Below, piece after piece: positions 29,597 to 41,789 of a stretch of 64,000 nucleotides of DNA. Made by a program: the position numbers and the translations under genes. The stretch spans positions 1 to 64,000 of the forward strand of contig JAQFWX010000048.1 in assembly GCA_027605045.1 (NCBI GenBank), written 5' to 3'. Position 1 is the stretch's first letter. Each line of letters starts with the position of its first letter. This DNA is from Phallus indusiatus (lineage: Eukaryota > Basidiomycota > Agaricomycetes > Phallales > Phallaceae). A model generated the notes under the pieces. It searched no databases. It was not told the DNA's origin and saw only the letters and a list, made by a program, of their open reading frames with translations.

Positions 29597-30747
29597 TTAT
29601 GCTGTAGCCATCTCCAACTTGATCTTAGCTATAGCTTCGGCGGGGTTGAGCCCTTTAGGGCATGTTCGTGCACCTGAAATTGGATTAGTATCATTGCCAA
29701 TAATAAAAATTGCGCAAACACGGGAACATACAGTTGAAGATTGTGTGGCAGCGGTACAAGCTGAACGAGTTTTGTAGCTTGTCTTTCCGTTCCGTGCCAT
29801 AGGCATCCTTGGGAGAGGAGGTCAGGAAGTCATAGCGCAGTATGGAAGAAGAACCTACCCTAGAATCAGCAATCCATCGGTATGCTTGCATCAACGCAGC
29901 GGGACCAAGGTATGTATCTTGGTTCCACCAGTATGAGGGACATGAAGTCGAGCAACATGCGCACAAGATACATTCATACAAGCCGTCTAACTTCTTGCGT
30001 TGCTCGGGCGACTGCAAATATTCACCTACAGAATAGTCAAGGCTACATTTAGATAATTTATAAAAAGCGTGCCGCACCTGAATCCGGTGGACTGTCATTC
30101 CTCAAATACGGTTCAATTGCTTTGTATTGTTGATAGAAGAGAGTTAAATCAGCTGCGGGACAGAGGTCAGGGCTGAATGATGGAAGCATAGTTATGATAC
30201 TCACGAACAAGGTCCTTCACAATATACACTGTAGTGTGGGCACATACTGTTTAGTTTGTGATATAATAGAGGGAGAAGATTGACGTACTGTGCGGTAAAG
30301 GATAGATTTTGCTGTCTTTGCTAGTGTCCCTTTCAATGCGGCACAAACAGGCCAAAGTGTTTTGACCATTGATGTTCATCGCACATGAACCGCAAATACC
30401 TTCTCGACACGAACGCCTGAAGGTTAGGGTTGGGTCGACTTCGTTCTTAATCTTAATTAAGGCGTCCAGAACCATAGGCCCGCATTGGTTTAAATCGATG
30501 GTATAGGATTGGAGAGTAGGCTGTTTGCTAGGTTCGTCAGGATTCTGTGAAAGTGAGTCGGACGATAAACATAAGTTTCAAATCACTGTATGGCGCGTAC
30601 CCATCTATAGATTTTGAATTCTTTCTTCAGTTCAGGTTTCTCGGTAGGAACAGCTTGTAAACGGCAAGATGATGTAGCAAAAGACCGAGCTAGTGGGAGT
30701 CTAACTCTTGATGAATTAAACAATGAAGCTCGTGCGATATTAGACAT
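29597..30747 (-). CDS. SDH2: Succinate dehydrogenase iron-sulfur subunit, mitochondrial
   Basis: This is subunit B of complex II, which carries electrons from succinate oxidation to ubiquinone. The ATG at 30745-30747 gives a targeting presequence rich in Arg/Ser ([20 protein letters not shown]). Motifs: the [2Fe-2S] site [22 protein letters not shown], the first CxxCxxxCP site [17 protein letters not shown], and the second cluster around [17 protein letters not shown]. Residues lining the quinone/carboxin pocket (Pro, Ser and Trp of the CPSYWW region and the His of RCHTIF) are wild type by family comparison. About five introns are visible, the first after YRW. The stop is at 29597. It is head-to-head with RPS30. 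Confidence 0.95.
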
Positions 30748-31078
30748 TGTTAAAACAATTATGGTTGTTGCCCAGCGTCAGGTACTAACGAATGTTTGCA
30801 GCCAAGTGACGACCCGGTAAGGCGTCTCTCCACTCCGGGAACCGCCGAACTTTACGCGTTACATAAAAGCTCGAATGTAAAATCGGGTCCGTAAATTATA
30901 AACCCCGAATCTCCAGAACTCCGCTCCCATCAAACCTTATTGACGAGAAACTGTGTAATTCTTTTCAAACTCAGCTGTAGTTGTCATCCTCTATCCACGC
31001 CCCTCTCCCCCAACAAAAAAAGAGCATCACTCTAGCGACAAGTTCGCAGAAGGTTTCGATTTTAGCTAGTAAGTAAAT
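30748..31078. promoter_or_regulatory. Shared bidirectional promoter of SDH2 and RPS30
   Basis: The two start codons are 331 bp apart and read outward. A pyrimidine-rich tract (about 30980-31010) lies close to the RPS30 start, as is common at ribosomal-protein transcription starts. No factor site is identified with confidence. Confidence 0.55.
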
Positions 31079-31547
31079 ATGGGAAAAGGTATGTTTGTTC
31101 AGCGTTTTTATGCGGCAGCGGGACTTATAAACCCTCTTTTTCTTGCGGCTAGGTTTGTCTTTTAATGCGGCTTATAGTCCTTGATCTTGAGCTCATCATG
31201 ATTTTTCCGCATTTAATCACTTCGTTCAAACTTTTGCACACGAAATTTAGTCCACGGATCTCTCGCACGTGCGGGAAAAGTCAAGTCACAAACCCCCAAA
31301 GTTGAGAAACAGGAGAAGAAAAAGACCCCCAAGGGACGTGCGAAGAAGCGGCTCATCTATAACCGCAGGTATAACTAACAGCTGTGTGCGATGTACTTGC
31401 TTTTTCTGATCGTGTCCTTCTCGTAGATTTGTCAACGTCACCATGCAACCAGGTGGCAAGCGACGGATGTAGGCTATATTATATATACTGCTCGTCTTTT
31501 CATGAACTAAACCCATTTGTCATAGGAACCCCAACCCCGAGAAATAA
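31079..31547 (+). CDS. RPS30: Small ribosomal subunit protein eS30
   Basis: eS30 is a basic protein of the 40S subunit. Four exons encode about 62 residues: a 10-nt first exon (ATG GGA AAA G, 31079-31088), a main exon from 31251 ([20 protein letters not shown]...), an exon from about 31436 ([14 protein letters not shown]), and a final short exon completing M then NPNPEK with stop TAA at 31545-31547. The last intron begins GTAGGC and ends CATAG; read through, it would stop after KRRM. There is no ubiquitin-like N-terminal fusion, as in other fungi. Confidence 0.93.
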
Positions 31548-32426
31548 AAAGCGGAACCTGTATACCCCATTATTTGGGGAATATAACAAGCTGTCGTTGT
31601 CTGGGTTAGCATCTATCATTATCACCCGCCGCTGGCATAATCATCCAGATCTGTTAGACTGGGCGGTTCCGTTTTCTTTTTTTTCATTTCTCCTCTTTCC
31701 CTCCAGCATTGGCTTTTCTTTCTTTCCCATATAACACAATGTCAATTCATTCAACCTATGCTACCACTACTGTCGCTAAGCTTATACGATCAAGCATTAG
31801 ATAACTAGTATGCCCCCAAAACAGTGTCGCTGAATTGTTGAACACCGACTTTGTTCTAAAAGTTTATCAAAACACCCTAAGCATCGAGACGTAACAGCTA
31901 TTATCGTTCGCTTCGCAAATGTGATTTGTGCTGGCAAGATAAGTAGACCATATTCTGTGGCACTTTTACAGTAATCGTGTATCTGCTTTCATTGAATTGT
32001 CAGTACCGGACTCGTCGTTGGTCGGTTCCGCTAGTTTCGAATTTGCACAATTTAAATTGCGTTGAAATTGTTCCTCGGTTTCACGTTGACTGAGATGAAC
32101 GAATAATAATATGCAATGATACTAAACCTCAGAATCGGGCATGCGCAGATGAAGATTCAAAGTAGACATCCAAAACTGGCTCCGCTAGATACATCGCCCT
32201 CCAACATATAAATACAATGAAGAATGTGCCTAGATCCGGAATTTCTGGAGAAAAAATTGTCAGTGTCGAGATATAATGAGATAGATAAAGAAGGTACATA
32301 ATAATATGAGGAAAAATATAAAAATTCCTAGGATGAACAGTAGCAGCTCACTGGCAGAGTAACCACACTTACTAAATGTAAATTAGAACCAATCTTCATC
32401 TAATAAAAATTACATACTGAAATATT
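31548..32426. other. Spacer between RPS30 and the duplicated block
   Basis: No gene recognised. From about 32155 onward the sequence has a diverged copy starting near 38915, so the left edge of the segmental duplication lies inside this stretch. Confidence 0.4.
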
Positions 32427-34145
32427 CTAAGCTTCAATAGGTTGAGCGACATCCATGGCTAGAGAAAAACCATTAGGATCACTGTCTCCACTAGAAATTT
32501 CCTCTATATTTTCTTCCTCGGGAGTGCCCATTTCCACAATGAAGGATTGATGTATATGTTGAAGAACATTTGATAATCGGAGCGATGGTAAAGACATTTG
32601 GCTAACTTGAACTTTGGCCGAATTGAGGCGACGAAGATCGAGAGTGAAATCGGCCACTAGAGTTGCCGACAGGCTTAAGAGAGGTCGGTGATGAAGGACG
32701 TGCATTGAGACGAAATAAACCTCACACGTTTTGTATAATTGTGTAACTTTGTGATACATAATCCTGAGAGGGTTCAGTTGAATTGGATGATATGTCGAGG
32801 AGAACGGTGTGTGAGGATTAAACAGGGCCCTTACATTTGTAAGCTAAGAAAAACTCAGTCCAAATCTCTCCATTCTATGTGAATAAAAACTTACCAGTAC
32901 AAGAGGTACACCAAAAACAGTAATGGCAATAACAAAACTTCCAAGGACATAATAAGGTGGGATGATTGTCAACATCAACTGATGAGACCTTACCAACATC
33001 GAGATATACCTAAGTTGCTCAGTAATACTAACCTTTGTTATAGATTCCATCAGACTTACTTTGTGTAAGAAGGATGAAAATGAGGCCATTACTACTTTGA
33101 ACTTTGTTGTTGTACTTCAATCTCCATATACCCCAGACATTCCACATGCAAATGCCAAATATAAGTAAGTCTACACAAATAGTGATGATATCAATGGTAA
33201 TGGCGACTGAACCAGTTTGATTACACATTTAACACATCAATGAGCATGAGCCATACTGATATCTTCCTTGGTAGATAGGCTTTGTCCATCACCAAGATAA
33301 TTATCAACGCATACACACAAGTTTGCATGAACCACAGACCTTGAAGTACACTCTGGAAATGCCCCCGTCACTATTATACCAAAAAGAAAGGTGACTGTAA
33401 TAGCTTTAATTCGCAATCATCGCTGTCTGATTCTTACCATACAAATTCAAACCCAAGCAAGAAAAAAAGCCAAAGGCCAAAGCTGAACTGAGAATTTTAT
33501 TTCCTTTGCATATTGAATATGCTCGAAGAGTCAATAAACCTGAGGTGTCTATGAGAGGAATTCCAAAACAGGTGATAGAACACAAACCTTGGACACCAGT
33601 ATATGTGAAGACAGAAAGAATGTTCAGTACAACAACGATTATATTACAAGTTCTTTAAGTTTCCATGATTACAGTGAATCTCAAATATGTATAAGAATGT
33701 TTACCTTTCGAGCTTTTCAGAAAAGTGGATATAACAACAATAAGATATTGAAAGGACCACGAGCATCTGTATTAACTTACTGAAACAAATCCTAGTATGA
33801 TGTAAAATCCCTGGGACAGCAAATTTCCATATCTTGTAAAGATGTACAATAATGTAAGTAGACTGAATGGCCTAGACCATATATCCTCTTTTTCGTGAGA
33901 GAATGTTATCAAAGTAGTATAGAAACTAAGTGCTAGAGGTTTGCTGTCTCAATAAAATTTCAAGTTTCATATGAGGTTGTATTGTTCACATGTTGCACTG
34001 AAAGTAACCAATGTGAAAACATAGCTAATCCCATAATCATTTCAGATGTAACGACAGGTATAAAACAAATTGGCATATACCTTTCATAGACCCCTTGAAT
34101 AATCTCCACAGTTAAAGCATCCACGGTAGTATCTGTGCTGTTCAT
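32427..34145 (-). CDS. DUF6533-like multipass membrane protein, copy A
   Basis: The likely start is the ATG at 34143-34145 (MNSTDTTVDALTVEIIQGVYE). A DUF6533-type segment, LALSFYTTLITFSHEKEDIW followed by SRPFSLLTLLYIFTRYGN, is encoded near 33790-33940. Further hydrophobic exons include RAYSICKGNKILSSALAFG (near 33470-33530), a segment near 33080-33180, and one around 32850-33090 with ISMLVRSHQLML. The C-terminal exon has a soluble DLRRLNSAKVQVSQMSLPSL helix, an acidic stretch and the stop at 32427. This layout matches the seven-TM fungal proteins with an N-terminal DUF6533 domain, expanded in Agaricomycetes and of unknown ligand. Exon boundaries in the middle are uncertain, and some frames contain stops unless several short introns are assumed. 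Confidence 0.6.
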
Positions 34146-34519
34146 AATGCGGAAAGGATAAATGATATAGGGAATGTAACTTGGAGTTAAATATAACTTC
34201 GGTGCTGAAAACCTGGAATTTCTACTAACATGCGAAACGTCCTTATATGTGATATCTGAATCGTGGATCAAATCATTTCAATCATCACTCATCAGAGCTG
34301 AAATACCTCTTGACATTCAAAAACGAGGCTTTCCTGGTCCTGATTCTGGTTCTATGATACGTGATGAATGTGATAATATCACCCGCAAATACCGGCTCCT
34401 CTCAATTGACAATCACTGACAATAATTACTCGAATGTTATGGTAAAAAGGATTTGACCATCATTGGGTCAAATGCGTTCGCATCGTCGTAATATCCCAAC
34501 GAAAACAGAAACAGCAAGC

Positions 34520-37500
34520 AAAAACCGCTCCACGACAAATTTTCCGTCACCAAGGTCGATCAGGGAGATGCGGTCATTGGCAAGATGAGCTTGATCCTAC
34601 ACAATAAAACACAACTACAGCTACAATCAACAGATGATTAAAACATCATCATGACCGCCTACCAAACTCTGATCCATAGGTAAATGCAACCCGAGACATC
34701 CGGACTCCTTCTCCAAAATTGGCAGAAGGGATAGACTAGACGAAGTTTGACCTCAGTATGCAAAACAGGGGGGGAAAAGGCCACACTGCATCTTACCCCG
34801 AGTCCTCCTATCCGCAACGGCTTAACACCCCACTCCTTTTCAACCGCTCTCTCAGGAATCTTGAAGCATCGACTTTCTAGATTCCCCGACCACCAATCCG
34901 TTCTATTAATACTAACTTACAACGAAAAACACTATGAGCATCAGTTTGAACAAGATTGGAAGGAAACCCGTACTTTAAGAGTATTGCTAGACCGGAGTTT
35001 TTTTCAAAACTCTCTTTAACGTGCGATACAAGCGCGCTTCCCACCGTCTTCAATTTTCTGGTCTGGTACAGCACGAATGAACACTTTGGCACGGACGCCA
35101 GCTGGTGTAACCGTAGAATCTACAACAAACAAAAATCATTCAAACACCACGAAATTCATGAATATTGGTCGGTAGAACCACGCACTTCCGGGACCAGACG
35201 TCTTAACAATGCTGTGAACACTTAAACGAGGCTTGTTCCGTCGCGACGAGAGCGATTCGGCGAGTTTGACTGTTAGAGTTGATAAGAGTGTAAATAGTCC
35301 GTTTTCAGCTTTGTATAATTGTCTAATGATGAAAAAAAAATCAGAATCGAGGAGTATCGGCCGCAGGCAAGAGAGGGCAAACGACGTACAAAAACCGGGT
35401 ATAAGAACTTTTTTATCTCCCTCAACAAGTCCAGCAAGAATTTAACCTTAAAAAATTGTCAGTAAAGCTGATTAATGAATAATACGAACATACGACGTAC
35501 ACGTCGCACATGAGTTCATCAACACTTCCGCCCTTAACACCCGAATGCAAATCAAATTGATAGGTCAATTGTAGCCCCTCACATTTCATAGGTATGCACG
35601 GCGTATCTTTACCCGTCCAATCCGATTCAGTACATCCAAAATTAGCTCAAGCCACTAACTCATATAAAATGCCTTTTCTCACTTTATACTCTCTCACAAC
35701 CCTTCAAACCCACCACTTCCCGCTTTCTCCTTTTCCTCAATCAAAAACACAACGTCACACCCTAACAACCCTCCTCAACAAATCCGACGCAGCATTCCGT
35801 ATATATAAATATCCATTCGCACTCGTTAATTAGAACTGGTACGTTTTCCATGATCTGCGGGTATCACATTATAATTTTCCAAATTCAGAAGAACACCCCA
35901 AAGAAAAAAGGGAATAAAGATTTTTTTCTGTTGATGCGCAGCGCATGTACCGTTAAAAAAGAATACGCGATTTAGGTTTATCGGATGAACTCACTATTCC
36001 AAGTCCTTTTCCTTTAATTGTCGCTCATGCAGGAGGATTTGTCCCCTGTCCAACCGCAATCTGTCAACGAAGCCGGAAAAAATAAGTCATACACACTTTT
36101 TTTCAGTGTTCACTGTCACCGGTTAACCGGCCACCTTACCATTTCAGCATCGGCGCCCAACTGCGTTAAACAATCCTTGAACCGTATTCTAGCTTGTCTA
36201 CAATCCTGCTGTTCGCGATTGCTTACCAATAAATAGACACAGACGAAGAGAGGGATTTAACAAGTGGATCTAAGAACACAAACAGCGTGAAATTAACAAT
36301 ATATCAAAGATCAGATGAAGAAGTCCGAGTCCAATTACCATGCATATATGTTCCGTCCGCAATAAAATACACCGTCGCAGCAAACGCACTACTACTCATA
36401 TTGCTTTATTGATTTCCTGAATCTACACACGTCTCAAGTCAAATTTACATAAATTTGAGCGTGGATAATAAAAAAACACGCACCTTGACATCGTTGACAT
36501 TTCCGCCAATAATAAGACAACACTCTCAATGATTTGACTTACCCACCACATAATTCATGTAGGAACGACGTTGAAGAAGGCTGAAATAGAGACATAATAA
36601 TCGTGTGGGGATGGAGGTAGAATGATTCCAGAGTGGGCGTGTCACGACGGCGTGCATACAATTGGGCTGACTAGCGTCCCAAAAGATAGAAAAGGGAAAA
36701 AAAGGTTTTGGCGAACCGGGATTGGTGTATAAATAGAAAATACAAATATGATACCCGATTCTAGCCATCTTCACAACAGGTGTATAAATTCGAATTGACA
36801 GACATAACCAACACATCTAGATTCTATTAACACAATTCCGAAAGAAACATTCACCAAACCCAAACCTTTGCCCGAATATACATACCTCCCGAGTCATAAT
36901 TCATACAACAAGACTCTTCGTCTCAAAGTCCCTAACAGCAACACACCCCCGCATAAATCGTGTTATCACGCCTCCATAATTACATTCGAACACATCTAAC
37001 CGAAACAGGTCCTTGAGGCGTGCGCCTGCAGTTCCATATCTTGATAGATTCATCTCCACTGCCGGTTACAAGCAGAATATCCATGTCAGAATCAGCCTGA
37101 GCGTTTTCATGTCCTTTTTTTTCTTGTAGTCGTTCTTGGTGTTGTCAGTGTCGGTCGGTTGCGCCTGCAAGAGGACCAGGAAGCAGCGCCATACAATAGA
37201 TACACCCCTAATGCGCTGAATGTGTAATATTCTGCGGGATAACTTGGAGAACACGTAGAGTGTGCGAGTGCGATTGAATGGCTGGCGTTGAGAACCCTGA
37301 TTGAGTGAGGGATTGGGCTGAAAGAGAACAGGACGGCCTAGACGAAAAAAAGCGGTGCCATTTTTTGCGGTCGAGGGTTAGACTGGTGTCCCAGGTTTCG
37401 CCACCTCCATCACCATCTCCGCCTGTATGATCGAATGAGGCCCAGTGAGCGTGGACGTGACTGTCTAAGGGTAATAATGGAGACGGCGGTGGTTGTGGTG

Positions 37501-38080
37501 GTGGTTCGGTGCTTTGCGTCCGACGTTGTCCCCGCCGATGTCGGGGTAGTCTTGAAAGGCCATACCATTGTAGACCTGCATTTTGACATCCAAAATAGAG
37601 TGTTGAGTATAGGTAAGTATGCGGGTGGGAATGTGTCGCCTGCGGAAGTGTCGAGGTGCGGTGTCAGGATGTAGTAGCAAGTGAGGTCCACATTCTGATC
37701 GTACTCTCGCCTAAGGGATATTCAGAACCAATTTGACAAGAGTGTGATGATAACTTACTCAACGCTGAATGGTCATACGCGTTCTCTGTCAATCTCGCTC
37801 TGCAATCTCCAAGCGAGAACTCTGCCCGTGTGCCCATGGCGCATCAATTTACTTAAAACGCCAATGACCCCAGACCTAAAGAAAAATCCTAGTGAGTCTA
37901 GTTGTTTAATGTTGCTGTCGTTGTTGGGAACGTACATTAACGTCACCAGCTTGACAACCCGCAACGATATCCTTCGCATCTGCTGCCCAAGCGCTAGCAC
38001 CGAACTCGTCTGGTAATGGTGAAGGGTACGCGTCAGACGGGGTGACGGGAAAGTCGAACGGGGCTTAAAGGGAGAGGCGG
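34520..38080 (-). pseudogene. DUG2: DUG2-like gene (WD40 repeats plus M20 peptidase), copy A, probably inactive
   Basis: Dug2 is part of the glutathione-degrading Dug2/Dug3 complex. Seen in minus-strand order: WD40-type pieces near 37950-38010 (AKDIVAGCQAGDVN), 37630-37690 (LTPHLDTSAGDTF), 37180-37230 (IYCMALLPG) and 37020-37080 (LLVTGSGDESIKIWNC); then M20-type pieces near 36150-36230 (REQQDCRQARIRFKDCLTQL), 35180-35220 (SVHSIVKTSGPGS), 35060-35130 (VTPAGVRAKVFIRAVPDQ) and the end near 34520-34590 (HLANDRISLIDLG ... FVVERFL). The WD40 part has an in-frame TAG just before IYCMALL, where copy B has a Tyr codon, and several pieces need frame changes. The family is assigned by recalled similarity, and gene decay is my inference. 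Confidence 0.6.
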
Positions 38081-38245
38081 AATAAAAGGAAGATGCGCTT
38101 GTCAAAGATGAGACAGGACGCGAATATGAGACGGAGGCGCAAGGCGGATGGGCGTGTCTGTGCCCGTTTGCATAGTACTTCTCAGTATGTGGGTGGACCG
38201 AATGTTATAGCTGTAATGTGACGCTAATGCGGGTGAATATAGAAC

Positions 38246-39175
38246 CGTCTGTGTACTCGCGTAGCTTCTTACCTTGCAAGGTATTAGGTTGAGGTATACG
38301 AAGAACGTGTCTATTTCACCGAGTTGATACTATGATTTTCTGAAAAAAGAGAAAAAGAAAAAGACGCTGGGATGGAGATCGTAAGCGTCGGTTCTAGTGA
38401 GCACCATCAGGATTCGCCCCAGTCTTTATCGCTGACAAGGTTTTTGAGAACCCCAGTAAGGTAAGTTTCTGCCGTTTGCTGATGTTGGACGTGTTCTAAG
38501 ATGCCCGTTACGCGATGTGACACTGGTTCGCACTTTCGCTCGAAGTGGGAACTCCGTTTGTTATGTAAGTAAAAGACTGTCTTTCCATCCATCCGTTTCT
38601 ATCAGACTGGGTCGCGCTCCAACAACTTGCGGAAGATAACAATTATGAAAAAGATTACCAATTCGGGATGCTCAGCAACTGACAGCAGGTCTCGCTGGTG
38701 GAGTCTGCTTTTACCGACACAATTAATGTTTCAATCATTCAAGTTGACTGACATATTTAGTAGCATGGCATACATATAGTCTCTGTTTTTCAGAATAATA
38801 TGAAAAATACGAAGGAATGTTAAAAGGAGATATAACATGAACGCCTCGAAAGCTAGATAATTGAGAAAAACAAACAGCCGAATTAAATAATATGCTCTGG
38901 CACCGAATCTCAAATTTGGATCTAAAGTAGACATCTGAAATCGTGCTCCACTACCTAAACATCAAGAGTAAAGCAGTGCCTAGACTTGAGGCTTGTTGAA
39001 AAAATTGTCAACGTCGAAATATGAGATAGGTACTACGGAACTTGAAAAATGGCCATGATATCAAGAAGAACATAAATGATTTCCAGGACAAGCAATAGCA
39101 GTTAACATTAATAACAGTCTGGATTAGAATGTCATTAACTAATATTCATTTAGTAAAAAATCACATGCTGAAATA
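38246..39175. other. Junction between duplication copies A and B
   Basis: No gene is supported. Homology to copy A resumes near 38915. A 67-codon hydrophobic frame at 38731-38934 (minus) is not shared with copy A and is probably chance. Confidence 0.4.
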
Positions 39176-41216
39176 TTAGGCTTCAGAAGGTTGAGTGACA
39201 TCCATGACTGAAAGCAAACCATTACTAGTAGGATCGTGACTGTCTCCATCAGCTAAGTTCTCCGGGTGACTGTCCTCCATATTTCTTTCTTCAGGGGTGG
39301 CCATTTCTATGAGAAAAGATTCGTGTACATGTTGAAGAATGTTTGAGAATTGAAGTGATGGTAAAGATATCTGGCTAGCTTCAATTTTCGCTGAATTGAG
39401 CTGACGAAGATCAAGAGTGAAATCGGCTACGAGTGTTGCAGACAGACTGGGAATGGTTAAATGATAGAAAAATGTAAATCGTGAACCTCACCCATTTTGT
39501 ATAGGGTCGTAACACACTGATATAGAAAACTGAGAGAAGATTCAGATCACAATGTTACAAAAGAGCATGGTGTGTGAAAATTCAACGAAGCCCCTTACAC
39601 CTTTAAGCTAAGAAATCTCAGTCTAAACTATCATTTTATATAAATCAAAAACTTACCTGGATAAGAAGGGCACCAACAACAGTATTGGTGATGAAAAAAC
39701 TTAAAAAGCGATAACAAGACATGAGATGACTGTCAACATCAGCTGATGAGACCTTACCAACATCAAAAATACCTGTACATTGGGGGTGGTGGTGGTTTAG
39801 CGGTACCATCACTGGGGGGCGTCTCTGATTATGTCAGGGGTGTTCTTCATTCGGACGTGAGTTCGAATACTCTCACACACGCCAAATAATAGGCCTCTGT
39901 TACCCGCAGGGGGGAGTTTTAGTGGGTATTGAGCAATTGAGTCCCACACTACCTATCTAGGTGTGCGTAAATGCATTTCTCCTCCTCGTCAGGTGTGTTC
40001 TATGTGCTGGACCAGGTCCAAACACCATAGTCACGTATACCTCCATAAAAAAAAAAAAAAAAAAAAAAAATACCTGTACATTACTCAGTAACCTTTGTTA
40101 TAAATCCACCAAACTTACATTGTGTAAGAAGTGTGAAAATGAGGCTTTTACTTTGAATTCCATTGTTGGGTTGTAGTCTCCATATACCCCAGACCTTCCA
40201 CATGCAAATACCAAATATAAATAAATCTGTGCAAACAGTGACGATATTAAGGATAGTGGCGGCTAAACCGGTCTGATTAAAAATGCATCTAAAACATCAA
40301 TGAGCATGAGCCATACTGGTATTGATTTTCGTGGGGTAGCTTCATTGCCAAGATAATTGTTAGTACATGCACATAAGCTTAAGGACTTTGAAGATTTGGC
40401 ATTGACTACAAACCTTAGAATACACCCAGGGAATGCTGCTATCTCTATCACCAGAAAGGAAGGTAACTATAATAGCTTCATGATCATTGTCATCAGATTC
40501 TTACCATACAAAGTCAAACCCAAGTAAGAAAAAAGGCTAAAGACTAAAGCCGAGCTAAGGATTTTATTTCCTTCGCATATTGAATATGCTCGAACAACCA
40601 ATAAACCTGAGGTTCCTATTACAGGAATCTCAAAACAGGTGATGATGGAACACGGACCTTGAACTCCAATATATGTAAAAACATCAAGAATGTTCGATAC
40701 ATCAGCCAATATGTTACAAGATCTTCAAATCGTGATTTCAGCAGATTCCAGGTATGTATAAGAATGTTTACCTTCCGAACTTCAGGAAGGTGGTGCATTG
40801 ATAAGATAACAATGAGACGTTAAAAGCACCACTGGCATAACTATGTATACTAACTTACTGGTAGGAAGTTTAATACGATGCTAAGCCCCTGGAACAGCAA
40901 ATTTCCATATCTTGCAAAAATGTACAATAATGTAGGCAAACTGAATTGCCTAGACCATATATGCTCTCTTTCTTGAGAGAATGTTATCAGAGTACTATAA
41001 AAACTGAATGCTAGAGGTTTTGCTGTTAGTAAGACTTTCTTACGACATTGTATTCCTCACCTGTTGCACTGAAAAGCACCAAGCTGACAACATAGCTAAT
41101 CCATCATCATATCAGATGTGATGACAGGCACAAGACAGGATTGACGCATACTTTTCATAGAGCACTTGAATAATCTCCGCAGTTAAAGCATCTACAGTAG
41201 TATTTGTGCTGTTCAT
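39176..41216 (-). CDS. DUF6533-like multipass membrane protein, copy B
   Basis: This is the paralogue of the gene at 32427-34145. The start ATG at 41214-41216 gives MNSTNTTVDALTAEIIQVLYE. The DUF6533-like segment lies near 40880-41020, a hydrophobic RAYSICEGNKILSSALVF exon near 40520-40600, and a soluble C-terminal exon ends at the TAA at 39176-39178. The C-terminus has 10-15 extra acidic residues compared with copy A. A 289-bp SINE sits in its region at 39782-40070, near the position of a putative intron. Whether the gene still gives a full protein cannot be decided by eye. Confidence 0.5.
39782..40070 (+). mobile_element. tRNA-like SINE with poly(A) tail
   Basis: The element is 289 bp. Its head shows a pol III A-box-like TGGTTTAGCGG and, about 50-70 bp on, a B-box-like AGTTCGAATAC; it ends in 24 A residues (40047-40070). 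It is flanked by an exact 12-bp direct repeat TACCTGTACATT at 39770-39781 and 40071-40082. The corresponding site in copy A (about 32995-33020) is empty, so it inserted after the duplication. Confidence 0.88.
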
Positions 41217-41789
41217 ATGGGAGGATATTATAGAGATTGTGACTTGGAGTAATCAACCTGAGTGCTGTGAGCCTGGGATTTTTATTAACATGCAAAGAGT
41301 CCTTATATATCATATTTGAATCATTGATCAAGCCATGAGTCATCGTGCATCAGAGCTGAAATACTTCTTGCAATTCATAAAATGGGGCTTTCCATGGAAC
41401 ATAGTGGTTACAGTATCACTGGATTGTCAATTGAGAGGAGCCGATATTTGCGGAAGTAACTTCACTCAAGCCTTATGGTAAAAGGAATTTTACCCTCATT
41501 GAGTCAAATGGGTTGCCATCGTGGCATTGTCATGATACTCCAACAAAAATAAATATCATATCAACGAGAACGAATTAAAACAACCAAATTGCGCTCATTT
41601 TAAATTTTTGATATATAAGCCCTCGACCGAGTATTCTTGTGCTCCCTTCTCACAACTGAGACGCTTGCTAGTAAAATCATTTCAAATGTATGTACATTAA
41701 AAACGAACTGTAATTTGGTATGGCGTGGGGATTATGGCAAAGGGGAGTGTCAGTACTGTCAGCACTTGGCCGGCAACTTAAGGCAGATG

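Larger units (their letters stand above)
32155..38245. repeat. Segmental duplication, copy A
   Basis: This block reappears in the same order and orientation as copy B, split over 38915-42600, 49862-50360 and 59530-61900 (with the MITE at 61201-61762 removed). Matching landmarks: the DUF6533 genes (32427-34145 and 39176-41216), the M20 exon region (about 34930-35100 and 42190-42340), the YPxFVRxLPSL region (about 35370-35440 and 49870-49940), and the WD40 region (about 36575-38245 and 59535-61900). Divergence is substantial, with many substitutions and small indels, so the duplication is not recent. Confidence 0.85.

Noticed and set aside
38731..38934. Hydrophobic 67-codon frame resembling a membrane protein
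   Set aside because: Not shared with duplication copy A, no splice context, AT-rich sequence gives such frames by chance.
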